This document shows positions 16,043 through 25,235 of a stretch of 64,000 nucleotides of DNA, piece after piece. The stretch's first letter is position 1, and every line of letters starts with the position of its first letter. The DNA lies in assembly GCF_000025625.1 (NCBI RefSeq), contig NC_013923.1, forward strand, positions 186,001 to 250,000. The letters run 5' to 3'. The translations under genes were made by a program, and so were the position numbers. The notes under the pieces are model-generated. The model was not told the origin of the DNA, did not search any database, and saw only the letters and a list, made by a program, of their open reading frames with translations. This DNA is from Natrialba magadii ATCC 43099 (GTDB taxonomy: Archaea > Halobacteriota > Halobacteria > Halobacteriales > Natrialbaceae).

Positions 16043-17409
16043 AACAGCCGTCTCGAGTCGACCTCGACGCCCCGCTCGAGCAACCCGATCGTGTAGATGC
16101 TCCCCTCGCTCGCGTGTCGCGACAGTGCCGCGCTGACGAGACAAGCGATCGCGAGCGGCGGGACGATCCAGACGTCGCCGGTCAACTCGTAGACGACGAC
16201 GATCGCCGTCAGTGGCGCCTGTGACGCCCCGGCGAAGACTGCACCCATACCGACGGCAGCGTACGTCGTCGGATCGGCGACGGGCACGGGGACCACCTCG
16301 TCCAGTAACGTACCGTAGACGGTGCCGGTCATCGCGCCGACGTAGAGTGCGGGAGCGAAGATGCCGCCGGAACCGCCGCTCCCGAGCGTGAGGCTCGTCG
16401 CGACAATCTTCGCGACTCCGAACGCGAGGACGGCCTCGAGGGCGAACCCGCCGACGAGCGCGTCCTGGATCACCGGGTAGCCGACGCCGTAGACCTGCGG
16501 AATCGAGAGCGCGAGAACGCCGAGACAGAGTCCTCCCAGCGCCGGCTTCAGGTCGGTAGGAACGGGGAGCCGCTCGAACCCGTGCTCGACGGCGTAGAGA
16601 GAGTTGGCGAAGGCGAGCGCCACGGCCGCGCACACGACGCCGAGGCCGACGTACGCGGCGCCCTCCCAGGGGCTCTCCACGGCGATCCCCGGAACCGAGA
16701 AGATCGGATCCGGGAGCCCAACGACGACGTTCGCCGTCGCGGTCCCGACCACAGCGGCGATCGCGATCGGTGGGACGTTCTCCCTCGTGACGCGCCCGAG
16801 CAAGACTTCCCAGGCGAAGATCATCCCGCCGATCGGGGCGTTGAACGTCCCGCCCAGCCCCGCTCCGGCCCCCGCTGCTAGTAACACCGACGTCTGGGGG
16901 TCAGGCAGGTCGATGCGGTTGCCGACGGCTGCACCGACCGTGCCGCCGATCTGGACGATCGGTCCCTCGCGACCGGTCGCGCCGCCGGACCCGATACAGA
17001 CTGCCGACGCGACTGCCTTCGCCGGAACGATGCGCAGGGGGAGCCGTCCGCGCTTCCGGTCGATCGCCTCGATCACCTCCGGTACCCCCTCGCCCCTCAC
17101 CAGGCCACCGCCGCTGTAGCTGGCTATCAGCCCGACGAACGCGCCGCCGATGGCGGGTGCGAGGACGCGATAGTACCACGGGAGGTCGACGGCTCGCTCG
17201 AGCAGCGCCGCCTGCGACGTCGCCCCGGAGAAAAACAGCGCGGTGAACCCGATCAGCAGGTACTGGAAGGCGACGGCGCCGAGCCCGCCGGCGATCCCGA
17301 CGACGATGCCGAGGACGAACAGTCGGCCACGAAACGACGTCTCGGTCCCCTCGACGAGGCGGAGGCCGACGGAGGAGAGGACGTCGGAGAGGATACGGAT
17401 CGGGGACAT
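16039..17409 (-). CDS. ClC-family anion channel or transporter
   Basis: A 456-residue membrane protein of the ClC family, moving Cl- or another anion. Family motifs are GREGPIVQIG, carrying the gating glutamate, and GSGGSGGIFAPALYVGA. The first anion-coordinating loop, GSGIP in classical ClC proteins, reads GEGVP, so an acidic residue replaces the serine; other prokaryotic branches also vary here. No CBS domains follow, unlike many archaeal relatives. The start at 17409 (MSPIRILSD) is preferred over the one at 17427. It is convergent with the MsrQ-like gene. Confidence 0.9.
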   Translation of the reverse strand: MSPIRILSDVLSSVGLRLVEGTETSFRGRLFVLGIVVGIAGGLGAVAFQYLLIGFTALFFSGATSQAALLERAVDLPWYYRVLAPAIGGAFVGLIASYSGGGLVRGEGVPEVIEAIDRKRGRLPLRIVPAKAVASAVCIGSGGATGREGPIVQIGGTVGAAVGNRIDLPDPQTSVLLAAGAGAGLGGTFNAPIGGMIFAWEVLLGRVTRENVPPIAIAAVVGTATANVVVGLPDPIFSVPGIAVESPWEGAAYVGLGVVCAAVALAFANSLYAVEHGFERLPVPTDLKPALGGLCLGVLALSIPQVYGVGYPVIQDALVGGFALEAVLAFGVAKIVATSLTLGSGGSGGIFAPALYVGAMTGTVYGTLLDEVVPVPVADPTTYAAVGMGAVFAGASQAPLTAIVVVYELTGDVWIVPPLAIACLVSAALSRHASEGSIYTIGLLERGVEVDSRRLF

Positions 17410-17743
17410 ACTGACGCGGCGACGCACTGGGATCTGCGGCCGCGGAACCCGTTACACCGACTGCGGGAATGAAACCCGAACCTACACTCGCCGTCGAATG
17501 ACGTTCGCCCGAGTCGATCGGTTTCGGACGCCGTCGGATCAGTCGACGTGACTTTGCCCTCGTGTCAACACATGTTCACTGTCCAGTCGGTGGAACCTGC
17601 CGTATGTCCAGCGAAACGTACGGTGTCGAGATAGACGAGGACGTAGCGACGTTCTTCGAGGCGGGGAAATCGGGTGTCGCTCTCGACCTCCGTCGTGTGT
17701 ATCGGTTCGCGACGGCTGACTATCAGGTGGGTATCCCGACCGG
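17410..17743. other. 334-bp gap between the ClC gene and the P-type ATPase gene
   Basis: Both flanking genes are on the minus strand. A weak plus-strand frame (ATG at 17604) overlaps the ATPase tail and was not accepted. No repeat or hairpin stands out. Confidence 0.6.
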
Positions 17744-20548
17744 TCAGTACCGTTCGAAGTACCGATCCTGGACCTTCACGAAGACGGCCATCAGCAGTGC
17801 GAAGACGACCGCGGCGACGCCGATCTGGACCCAGTGAACGAACGCGAGCGGTTCGACGTCGAACAGGAACTGTCCGGTCGGCGTGTAGAGGACGAGCAAC
17901 TGGAGCGTGACGGCGACGGCCACCGCGATCACGAGCCAGCGATTCGTGAAGAGGCCGAGTCCGTACCGGTAGCGGATCGCCTGAATACGGACGATCTCGA
18001 AGACGACGAATCCGGTGAACACCATGGTCTGTGCGAGTTCCCTGCCCGGTTCGTAGCCGGGGCTCCACCCGAAGAGCGCCCCCATCACGTCGTAGCCCGG
18101 GATCAGCTCGCCGAAAAAGTTGAGGGTGAACAGCGGGAGCAGGCAAACCGTCATGAAGATGGCGATGCCGACGATCGACGTGACGATCCGATTCGTGATG
18201 ACGCCCTCGTCCGGCGGTCTCGGATCTCTGTCCATGATGTCTTTTGCGGGCGGATCGACGCCCATCGAGAGGGCCGGAATGCCGTCGGTAACGACGTTGA
18301 TGAACAGGATCTGGATCGGCGTAATGACGAGCCCGAATCCCAACATCGAGCCGGTAAAGACCATCGTGACCTCGCCGCCGTTGCCCGACAGCAGGTAGTT
18401 GACGAACTTTCGGACGTTGTCGAAGATACGCCGGCCGCCCTTGACCGCATCCCGAATGGTCGCAAAGTTGTCGTCTAACAGGACGATATCGGAGGCCTGT
18501 TCGGTGACATCGGTCCCACGGATCCCCATTGCGACGCCGACGTCAGCGTTTTTCACGGCCGGTGCGTCGTTGACCCCGTCGCCAGTCATCGCAACCGTGT
18601 GTCCCATTGCCTGCAGCGTCTGCAAGATTCGGGTCTTGTGGTCCGGCGACGTTCGCGCGAAGATGTCGACATCCTCGACAACGTCTGCGAGTTCGTCATC
18701 GGACATCTCCTCGAGTTCGGGTCCCGTGATCACCGTCGTCGAGCGGAGACCGACATCCTCGCCGACCGCTCGCGCCGTCACTGCGTTGTCGCCGGTTATC
18801 ATCACCACGTTGATCCCGGCGTCGAGACTGGCTGCTAGCGCGTCGGTGACTTCAGGTCGAGGCGGATCGAGCATCCCCTGCAGTCCCAGAAAGACCATGT
18901 TTCGCTCGAGGTCCTCACCCGGTTCGTCGACCTGATCGTCTGGCACGTCGGGGCGGTAGGCAAAGCCCATCACGCGCAGTGCGTCCTCCGCGAAGTCTTC
19001 GTTCTGCGCCTCGATCGCTTCGCGACGTTCGTCCGTAAGGTCGACGAGTTCGCCGTCGACGAGTTCTCGATCGCAACGCTCGAGGACGGTCTCGGGTGCG
19101 CCCTTCATGTAGGCGACGGGGTCGCCGTCGGGCGTCTCGTGGACAGTGGTCATCCGTTTGCGCGCGGATGTGAACTCGATCTCACTGAGACGGGGGTACG
19201 CTGCGGTGAGCTCCTCGTGGTCGAAGTCGGCCTTCTGGGCGGCGACGAACAGCGCGATTTCGGTGGGATCACCGAGGTAGGTCCGTTCCTGCTCACCCGA
19301 TTCGGTGGCTTCAGCCTCGTCTTCGTCGCGTTCTCGGGTTCCCACGTCGACGTTGTTACACAGCATGCCACAGCGCAGCACGTCGGCGACCCGCTCCTCG
19401 CCAACCGACTCGTCGTCCTGCAGGAACTCCCCGTCGGTATCGTAGCCGGTCCCGGTCACCTCGTAGACCTCGCGATTGGCGCTGATCCGCTGGACGGTCA
19501 TTTCCTCCTCCGTGAGTGTTCCCGTCTTGTCTGTACAGATGACGTCGACCGAGCCGAGCGCCTCGACGATCGGTAGCCGCCGTACGAGGGCGTTCTGATC
19601 GGCCATCCGGCGAGCGCCGAGTGCGAGTGAGAGCGTAACGACTGCGGGCAACCCCTCTGGAACCGCGGAGACGGCGATACCGACCGCCGTCAGGAACACC
19701 TGCAGCGGCGCTGTTTCCCCCACGACGAGTTCGGCGATTGCGATCACCGCGACCGCGAAGATGACGACGCCGGCGATGATCTTCCCCAGGCGGTCCATCT
19801 CGGCCTGGAACGGCGTCTCCCGATCTTCGGCTTCTCCGAGAGCCGTCGCGATCTGGCCGATCTCGGACTCCGGACCGGTCTCGACGACGACCGCCATTCC
19901 GGAACCGCGCTCGACGACGGTATCCTTGAACAGCATGTTCTCACGCTCGGCGAGCGCGACATCCTCCTCGACCGTTCCGACCTCCTTGGAGACGCCGACG
20001 CTCTCCCCAGTCAGAGCCGCCTCGTCGACGCTGAGGTTCGACTCTTCGATGAGCCGTGCGTCGGCAGGGACGGCGTCGCCCGACTCGACGAAGAGTACAT
20101 CTCCGGGGACGACGTTGGTGGTGTCAATCTCCCGTTTCTCCCCGTCGCGTCTGACCAGCGCGTACGTCGTCGACATCTCCTTTAGCGCCTGGATACTCTG
20201 TTCGGCCCGATAGTCCTGGACGAAGCCGAACAGCGTGATGAAAACCACGATTCCCGCGATGACGGCCGCGTCGATCGTGTGTCCGACGCCTGCCATCACG
20301 AGGGCGGCGACGATCAGCACCCAGATCAGCGCCGACGAGTACTGTTCGATGAGAATTCGTAACGGCGACGTTCCCGCTTCGGCCTCAACCTCGTTCGGCC
20401 CGTAGCGCTCGAGTCGCTCACGGGCTTGCGAAGATACCAGTCCTCCCTCGGATGTCTCTCGCTCCGCGTAGACATCCTCGAGTGGCTTCGAGTGCCAGTC
20501 GCTGCCAGCGCCGGGTTCGATTCGCTCGTCGTATTCTGACCGTGACAT
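17744..20548 (-). CDS. P-type ATPase, Ca2+ (SERCA-like, P2A) type
   Basis: A 934-residue ATP-driven cation pump in the cytoplasmic membrane. Domains in order: cation-transporter N-terminal domain (about 15-75), actuator with TGES (180-183), PEGLP in helix M4 (297-301), phosphorylation site DKTGT with D340, nucleotide-binding domain, hinge GDGVNDAPA, and a C-terminal helix bundle. Residues that form SERCA Ca2+ site II appear conserved: Glu in PEGLP, Asn and Glu in LLSGNGGE, and Asn/Asp in NVVTDGIPA. This favours Ca2+ over Na+/K+, though related pumps of this group can export Na+. The start at 20548 skips an eight-residue extension from 20572. It is probably monocistronic. Confidence 0.92.
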   Translation of the reverse strand: MSRSEYDERIEPGAGSDWHSKPLEDVYAERETSEGGLVSSQARERLERYGPNEVEAEAGTSPLRILIEQYSSALIWVLIVAALVMAGVGHTIDAAVIAGIVVFITLFGFVQDYRAEQSIQALKEMSTTYALVRRDGEKREIDTTNVVPGDVLFVESGDAVPADARLIEESNLSVDEAALTGESVGVSKEVGTVEEDVALAERENMLFKDTVVERGSGMAVVVETGPESEIGQIATALGEAEDRETPFQAEMDRLGKIIAGVVIFAVAVIAIAELVVGETAPLQVFLTAVGIAVSAVPEGLPAVVTLSLALGARRMADQNALVRRLPIVEALGSVDVICTDKTGTLTEEEMTVQRISANREVYEVTGTGYDTDGEFLQDDESVGEERVADVLRCGMLCNNVDVGTRERDEDEAEATESGEQERTYLGDPTEIALFVAAQKADFDHEELTAAYPRLSEIEFTSARKRMTTVHETPDGDPVAYMKGAPETVLERCDRELVDGELVDLTDERREAIEAQNEDFAEDALRVMGFAYRPDVPDDQVDEPGEDLERNMVFLGLQGMLDPPRPEVTDALAASLDAGINVVMITGDNAVTARAVGEDVGLRSTTVITGPELEEMSDDELADVVEDVDIFARTSPDHKTRILQTLQAMGHTVAMTGDGVNDAPAVKNADVGVAMGIRGTDVTEQASDIVLLDDNFATIRDAVKGGRRIFDNVRKFVNYLLSGNGGEVTMVFTGSMLGFGLVITPIQILFINVVTDGIPALSMGVDPPAKDIMDRDPRPPDEGVITNRIVTSIVGIAIFMTVCLLPLFTLNFFGELIPGYDVMGALFGWSPGYEPGRELAQTMVFTGFVVFEIVRIQAIRYRYGLGLFTNRWLVIAVAVAVTLQLLVLYTPTGQFLFDVEPLAFVHWVQIGVAAVVFALLMAVFVKVQDRYFERY

Positions 20549-21047
20549 GGATCTGTTGTTACCGATACTCACTCCGCTTTCGCAGTTGGTCTCGATCCCT
20601 CACGAGATGGACTGTCGGTCGTCACGCCGACAAGTCGCCCGTTGCAGCAAGTCTGTCCACTGCGTGTCGACTCGAGTACCCCGCGTAGTGAGCCTGGTTG
20701 CCAGACCGGTCGTCGATTCCGACAGCGCACAGGTCGTCACAACTGGGATGCGACACCGATGTGTTCACCGAGAGTGTGGGTATGGCCGCTCCGAGGTGTG
20801 CAGAGAGTAGCGACCAGAACCGATGATCAAATTCCGTGCTGGTGATACCAGCAATCCGAACGGTCATGTGAGGGGTCCTACGACGATTTGCCATTTAATA
20901 CACCCACTAACCTCTACGGTTACTGACCTCTCACGGCCCGGGTGGTGGTACCGGTACCGCCGAACCGAGACTCGGTGTGTGGGACAGAAACCGAGACTCG
21001 ACGCGCGTACAGGTTCCGTTTCGCCAGCTGCCGGCGGGTGGCTTTAT
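20549..21047. other. gap upstream of the P-type ATPase and Usp genes, no credible gene
   Basis: The divergent intergenic region is 636 bp from start codon to start codon. A 90-codon minus-strand frame at 20622-20894 has a non-halophilic composition and was rejected. The right end of the gap is occupied by the MITE-like element at 21048-21153. Confidence 0.6.
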
Positions 21048-21153
21048 ACTGTCGGACAGAAGTCAGTGAGGAACCGGTCGCGAAGTCGCGGCCGTCCCCC
21101 AAGGTGACGGCCGCAGTAGCGCGACCAGTCTTCGAATGGTTCTGTCCGGCAGT
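21048..21153. mobile_element. 106-bp MITE-like inverted-repeat element, copy A
   Basis: It is bounded by ACTGTCGGACAGAA and TTCTGTCCGGCAGT, near-perfect inverted repeats, with further inner pairing (GCGGCCGTC with GACGGCCGC, GGTCGCG with CGCGACC), so nearly the whole unit can fold into one long hairpin. It is about 75% identical without gaps to the 106-bp unit at 49088-49193. There is no coding potential and no clear target duplication. Its right end lies about 30 bp before the start of a Usp gene. Confidence 0.82.
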
Positions 21154-21184
21154 ATTAGGAGTCTCCGTGATGAATACCGGACCG

Positions 21185-21649
21185 ATGTCACGATCGATCC
21201 TGGTCCCACACGACGGCTCGACAAACGCACAAGCTGCGTTCCGGTACGCTCTCGAGACCTTTCCGAACGCCCGAATCGTTCTCTTCCACGCGATCGATCC
21301 GTTCGAGGTGACAGCGTCTGACGAGCAGCTAGCGCCGTTGACCGACGACTGGCTCGACGAGCAACGGTCGCAGGCCGAGCGACTCCTCGAGGACGCGCAG
21401 GCGAACCTCGAGCTGGATGGCCACGACGATGACGGTAACAGGAACGAGCGACTATCGCGAGTCGAAATCGAGACCGAGACAGGGGTCGGCTCACCGGCGC
21501 AGGTTATCGTCGCCGCCGTCGACGAGACGGATACCGATCAGATCGTGATCGGGAACCGTGGCCAGAGCGGTGCAGCCGGAGCGCGAATGGGAAGCACGGC
21601 CGAAACCGTCGTTAAACGGTCGGACGTTCCGGTGACAGTTGTCCGCTGA
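21185..21649 (+). CDS. universal stress protein, single domain
   Basis: A 154-residue cytoplasmic Usp protein. MSRSILVPHDGSTNAQAAF is the first strand and loop, and GNRGQSGAAGARMGSTAET is a clear G-x2-G-x9-G-S nucleotide motif. An acidic insert (LELDGHDDDGNRNERLSR) lengthens the middle of the domain. An ATG at 21170 would add five residues. The MITE-like element ends about 30 bp upstream and could contribute promoter sequence. Confidence 0.88.
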   Translation: MSRSILVPHDGSTNAQAAFRYALETFPNARIVLFHAIDPFEVTASDEQLAPLTDDWLDEQRSQAERLLEDAQANLELDGHDDDGNRNERLSRVEIETETGVGSPAQVIVAAVDETDTDQIVIGNRGQSGAAGARMGSTAETVVKRSDVPVTVVR

Positions 21650-21992
21650 GACGACCCCGTCGTCGTTCGGGACCAGTGGCCGCTGGCCCGTCGGAACGAT
21701 CACCCCACCCACAAACCGCTACGACGATCCGTATGACACTGTCTCGACGCTGCTTCTTCTTCCATATCGCAGCACGGGAACGAAGGGGAACAGCAGGGTA
21801 TCGTCCCTATACAGCCCGACGCCTCACATCGACGCCATCCAGATTTATTTAGCTGCACGGCCGATTCACTAGCGTATCACACTCGAGTTCGAGTAGGTGG
21901 ACTGGGAGCACCCAGTACCGTCCACGGCGATACGTCGATCCGTCGATCACTCGAGCGGATACGTACAGCAGACCACACCATATCACCCGACT
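21650..21992. other. 343-bp gap between a Usp gene and the DUF2267 gene
   Basis: I see no gene, repeat or strong hairpin in this stretch. An A/T-rich TTTATTTAG around 21844-21852 could be a TATA element or a remnant. Confidence 0.5.
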
Positions 21993-22388
21993 ATGAATTA
22001 CAAAGCGTTCATCGGCCAGGTCCAGCACAGACTCGAATTCGCACAACTCGGACAGGCAGTCAGAGCAACCCGGGCGGTGTTGACGACGCTCGGCGAGCGC
22101 TTACACGAGGGTGAAGCGACGGACCTCGCGAGTCCGTTACCGATGGAGATCGATCGCTACGTGACCACCGCCGAACACGGACAGCGCTTCGACTATCAGG
22201 AGTTTCTCGACCGTGTTGCAGACCGCGCGAACGTTGACCGCTCAGACGCCAATTATTACGCCCAACAGATCGTCGCGGTCGTCGCTGACGTGGTCCCACC
22301 TGGAAATATCGAAAAGATCGAGAACCAGCTTCCGGATGACTTCAACCCGCTGTTCGATCTGATCAAAACACAGGAAACGGAGCAGTGA
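21993..22388 (+). CDS. DUF2267 domain protein
   Basis: A 131-residue soluble, mostly helical protein. The pattern MNYKAFIGQVQHRLEF, then RATRAVLTTLGERLHEGEATDLASPLP, and a second half with FLDRVADRANVDRSDANYYAQQIVAVV, fits DUF2267, which is built of two similar helical repeats. No catalytic motif is visible and the molecular role is unknown. In haloarchaea it is frequently found near stress genes. Here it lies between two Usp genes and is convergent with the second, leaving a 4-bp gap. Confidence 0.82.
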   Translation: MNYKAFIGQVQHRLEFAQLGQAVRATRAVLTTLGERLHEGEATDLASPLPMEIDRYVTTAEHGQRFDYQEFLDRVADRANVDRSDANYYAQQIVAVVADVVPPGNIEKIENQLPDDFNPLFDLIKTQETEQ

Positions 22389-22392
22389 TGAG

Positions 22393-23280
22393 TTACGTCG
22401 TCGTTGATCGGGGATCACCCTGAACGAGGGTCACTGTCCGCGGGGATCGGCGGGCGACCCGTTCCGCAACCGAGCCGAGAAGCCGCGCCCTGAGCGAGCG
22501 GCCGTGGGCGCCCAGCACGATCTGATCGCACCCGTTCGTTTCGGCGTACTCGAGTATCGACTGTGCTGGTTTCCCGTCCGCGGTTGCTGTCTCGATCGAC
22601 GGTCCCAGTTCGTCGGCGATTGTAGTTGCCGATTCGAACACCGCCTCGGCTCGCTCTTCGCGGTCGGTCAGGATCGCTTCGAGATACGTTCCCTCGACTG
22701 CCGACCGAGGGCGGTCGAACGGGAGTGACAAAGCGTGAAAGACGGTGTGGGTGGCGTCCGGAAACGTCTCGAGTGCGTATGCGAGTGCGGCGTCGGCCTG
22801 TGCTGAACCGTCCACCGGGATCAGAACGTCACCGGGAAGGTCGCGGTCACGAATGGCTGTCGTCGATTCGGGGACGAGTGTGGTCGAAACGGGTGTCCGC
22901 CGAACGACGGCCTCGCTCACGCGGCCGAGAAACGGGCTCGTAATCGGCGATTCGCCGTGACTACCGAGGACGATGTGATCGACGTCGTCAGTCGCGAGGG
23001 AGAGAATCTCTGTGTGTGGCGTTCCGGTTCTGCGTACCGTCTCTATTTTGCGCCCGCGATCGGCGGCGCGGCTCGCTGCACGCTCGAGAACCTGGTCTCC
23101 GCGCTCCTCGGCGCGTTCTATGGACGTCGTCTGGGAACCGACGGCTGCCTCGTGATCGTGTGTGGGGTCGACGACGTACAGGGCCGTCAGTGACGCATCA
23201 GGAAATGATGTGAGACAATACTCCAGTCCGGCGTCGGCGTGATCCGATCCGTCGATCGGAACGAGGACGTGTCGTGGCAT
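22393..23280 (-). CDS. universal stress protein, tandem double-domain
   Basis: A 295-residue protein of two Usp domains (about 1-138 and 147-286). The first begins MPRHVLVPIDGSDHADAG and has a modified nucleotide loop (GSHGESPITSPFLGRVSE). The second begins DVLIPVDGSAQADAA and has GAHGRSLRARLLGSVAER, closer to consensus. The asymmetry suggests that only the second binds ATP well, as in some double-Usp proteins. It is convergent with the DUF2267 gene. Confidence 0.9.
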   Translation of the reverse strand: MPRHVLVPIDGSDHADAGLEYCLTSFPDASLTALYVVDPTHDHEAAVGSQTTSIERAEERGDQVLERAASRAADRGRKIETVRRTGTPHTEILSLATDDVDHIVLGSHGESPITSPFLGRVSEAVVRRTPVSTTLVPESTTAIRDRDLPGDVLIPVDGSAQADAALAYALETFPDATHTVFHALSLPFDRPRSAVEGTYLEAILTDREERAEAVFESATTIADELGPSIETATADGKPAQSILEYAETNGCDQIVLGAHGRSLRARLLGSVAERVARRSPRTVTLVQGDPRSTTT

Positions 23281-23733
23281 GGGTATGTGAACGTAGCTGA
23301 TCGGTGGGAGTCGTCGGATTCTCCGGGTTCTCCGGGCTGTCCGAGTTCTCCGGATCTTTGGAGTCTTCGGATATCCCGGACGCTTCCCAGTCAGTCTTCA
23401 ACGGCAACGCCGATAAAGACACCCCGCGACCACATTGCTTTGCACTGTCCAATCACCGTCGTGGCCAACACACGCTCGGGTCGTTCTTCCGGAGTGAGTA
23501 CGTGAGTGGGGATTGTGTTCTCGCTGATTCGGCTAGCGGATACCGACCGGCTGAGTAGGGTCGGCTTATTCAATGACTCGAACGGGCACGGCAGTGCCAC
23601 AATCAGTCACCGAGACAGTTCTGACGGTTCCGCTCGTGGTTCGACTATTGTGACCAGGGCCAGCGCCGTGACCACATCAATTACCCTCTCAACTACCCAA
23701 TAATTATTCATCATCCCGTCGTAGTCCGAGGGC
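23281..23733. other. 453-bp gap between a Usp gene and the sulfatase gene
   Basis: The two flanking genes diverge from here. A cluster of degenerate roughly 10-bp repeats based on TTCTCCGG occupies about 23318-23370. Frames present in several phases lack halophilic composition, so no gene is called. Confidence 0.6.
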
Positions 23734-25089
23734 ATGGACTCGTCGCGACCAAACATCCTCCTGATTCACGGCCACGACCTCGGCCAATACCTGGGCTGTT
23801 ACGGCGTCGATATCGAGACGCCGAACATCGATTCCCTCGCCGCCGACGGTGCCCTGTTCGAACGCCACTTCGCGACCGCCCCACAGTGTTCTCCCAGTCG
23901 CGGGAGTCTCATGACCGGCCGCCACCCACACGTCAACGGGCTCATGGGCCTTGCCCACGGCGATTGGGAACTCCACGACGACGAACGGATCCTCCCCCAG
24001 TACGTGAGCGACGCCGGCTACGAAACGCACCTGTTCGGACTCCAGCACATCTCCCAGGACACGGACCGACTCGAGTACGACCGCGTTCACTCCGAGGGGA
24101 ACCTCTATCCGGGCGTCTCACCGGCGGTCCATCAGGCGAATCGAGCCCGTAACGTCGCGTCGGTCGTTTCGTCGTTCCTCGATGCATCGGCGTACGAGGA
24201 GCCGCTTTTCGCGTCAATTGGGTTCTTCGAGTGCCACCGGGCCGAAGAAGAGGACGGGCGATTCGGGTTCGACGCCAATTACTACGGGGCCGACGACCCG
24301 GATACCGTGCGGCCGTTACCGTATCTTCCGGATAGACGGGGACACCGACATGACCTCGCCGAAATGCGCGGGATGATGTATGCGGTCGACGAGGGCATTG
24401 GAACGATTCTCGACGCGTTGGACGAGAACGGACTGACAGAGGACACGCTCGTCATCTTTACGACTGAACACGGAATTGCGTTCCCACGAGCGAAAGGGAC
24501 GTGCTACGACGCGGGAATCGAGGCGGCCCTCGTGATGCGGTACCCGGGCGTCATTACCGCCGACGAGCGGTACGATGAACTCATTAGCAACGTCGATGTC
24601 TTGCCGACGGTCCTCGATCTCATCGATGTCGATGTTCCCGAAGCGATCGACGGCCGGAGTTTTGTCAATCTGATCACCGACGACGGCGACTCGTACGCGG
24701 AGCGAGAGCGGATCTTCGCTGAAATGACCTGGCACGACATGTACAATCCGGTTCGAGCGATCCGAACGGATCGGTACAAGTACGTCCGAAGTTTCTGGCA
24801 TCTCCCTACTGTCTACCTCCCGACGGACGTATTCGTGAGCGAATCCGGCCGCGAAGTCCGTGAAACTGACGGGGTTCCACCACGCCAGTACGAGGAACTG
24901 TACGACCTCCGAGATGCGCCGCAGGAAGACGACAACGTCGTGTACGAACCCCGGTATCAGGACGTTCGCCAGGACCTCTCTCGAGAGCTGTACGAGTGGA
25001 TGGACGAAACGGACGATCCACTTCTCGACGGGCCCGTCCTGCCGGGCGATTATGACGAGATCCAGTCGTGGCCACACGAGTCGACGTAG
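23734..25089 (+). CDS. sulfatase (formylglycine-dependent, alkaline-phosphatase fold)
   Basis: A 451-residue hydrolase. The sulfatase signature CSPSRGSLMTG places the formylglycine precursor at C52 and the arginine at R56, so a maturase or FGE-type enzyme would be needed. Metal-binding residues are expected in ILLIHGHDLG near residue 15 and in the later FTTEHGIAFPRAKG. No signal peptide is visible, so it probably acts in the cytoplasm. The substrate is unknown; sulfated glycan or choline sulfate-like compounds are possible. The stop codon TAG lies within the first unit of a four-copy 8-bp repeat. Confidence 0.88.
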   Translation: MDSSRPNILLIHGHDLGQYLGCYGVDIETPNIDSLAADGALFERHFATAPQCSPSRGSLMTGRHPHVNGLMGLAHGDWELHDDERILPQYVSDAGYETHLFGLQHISQDTDRLEYDRVHSEGNLYPGVSPAVHQANRARNVASVVSSFLDASAYEEPLFASIGFFECHRAEEEDGRFGFDANYYGADDPDTVRPLPYLPDRRGHRHDLAEMRGMMYAVDEGIGTILDALDENGLTEDTLVIFTTEHGIAFPRAKGTCYDAGIEAALVMRYPGVITADERYDELISNVDVLPTVLDLIDVDVPEAIDGRSFVNLITDDGDSYAERERIFAEMTWHDMYNPVRAIRTDRYKYVRSFWHLPTVYLPTDVFVSESGREVRETDGVPPRQYEELYDLRDAPQEDDNVVYEPRYQDVRQDLSRELYEWMDETDDPLLDGPVLPGDYDEIQSWPHEST

Positions 25090-25116
25090 TCGCGTAGTCG
25101 CGTAGTCGCGTAGTCG
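25085..25116. repeat. perfect 8-bp tandem repeat, four copies, over the sulfatase stop codon
   Basis: Units of CGTAGTCG at 25085, 25093, 25101 and 25109. The TAG stop codon (25087-25089) is inside the first unit. Degenerate ATCCT-type repeats follow at about 25200-25236. Confidence 0.95.
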
Positions 25117-25235
25117 AGACGAATCGCCTTTCCAACGTGCGTGACAACATAGCCGATCACGGTATCTGCCGATCACGGTATCTTCAGGGTATCAGGTCCT
25201 CAGATCCTCTATCCTCTATCCTAGATCCTATATCC

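Noticed and set aside
14909-16633. Very long antisense frame (574 codons) over the Usp-ferredoxin and MsrQ-like genes
   Set aside because: Arg-rich product typical of an antisense frame of a high-GC gene; the plus-strand genes carry clear motifs.
17562-17837. Plus-strand 91-codon frame between the ClC and P-ATPase genes
   Set aside because: It overlaps the ATPase C-terminus in antisense and turns basic there, and I recognise no family in it. Only the first part (from ATG 17604) has a plausible composition.
20622-20894. Minus-strand 90-codon frame upstream of the P-type ATPase gene
   Set aside because: Composition is not halophilic, no motif is present, and its ATG falls in an A/T-rich element that looks like a promoter remnant.
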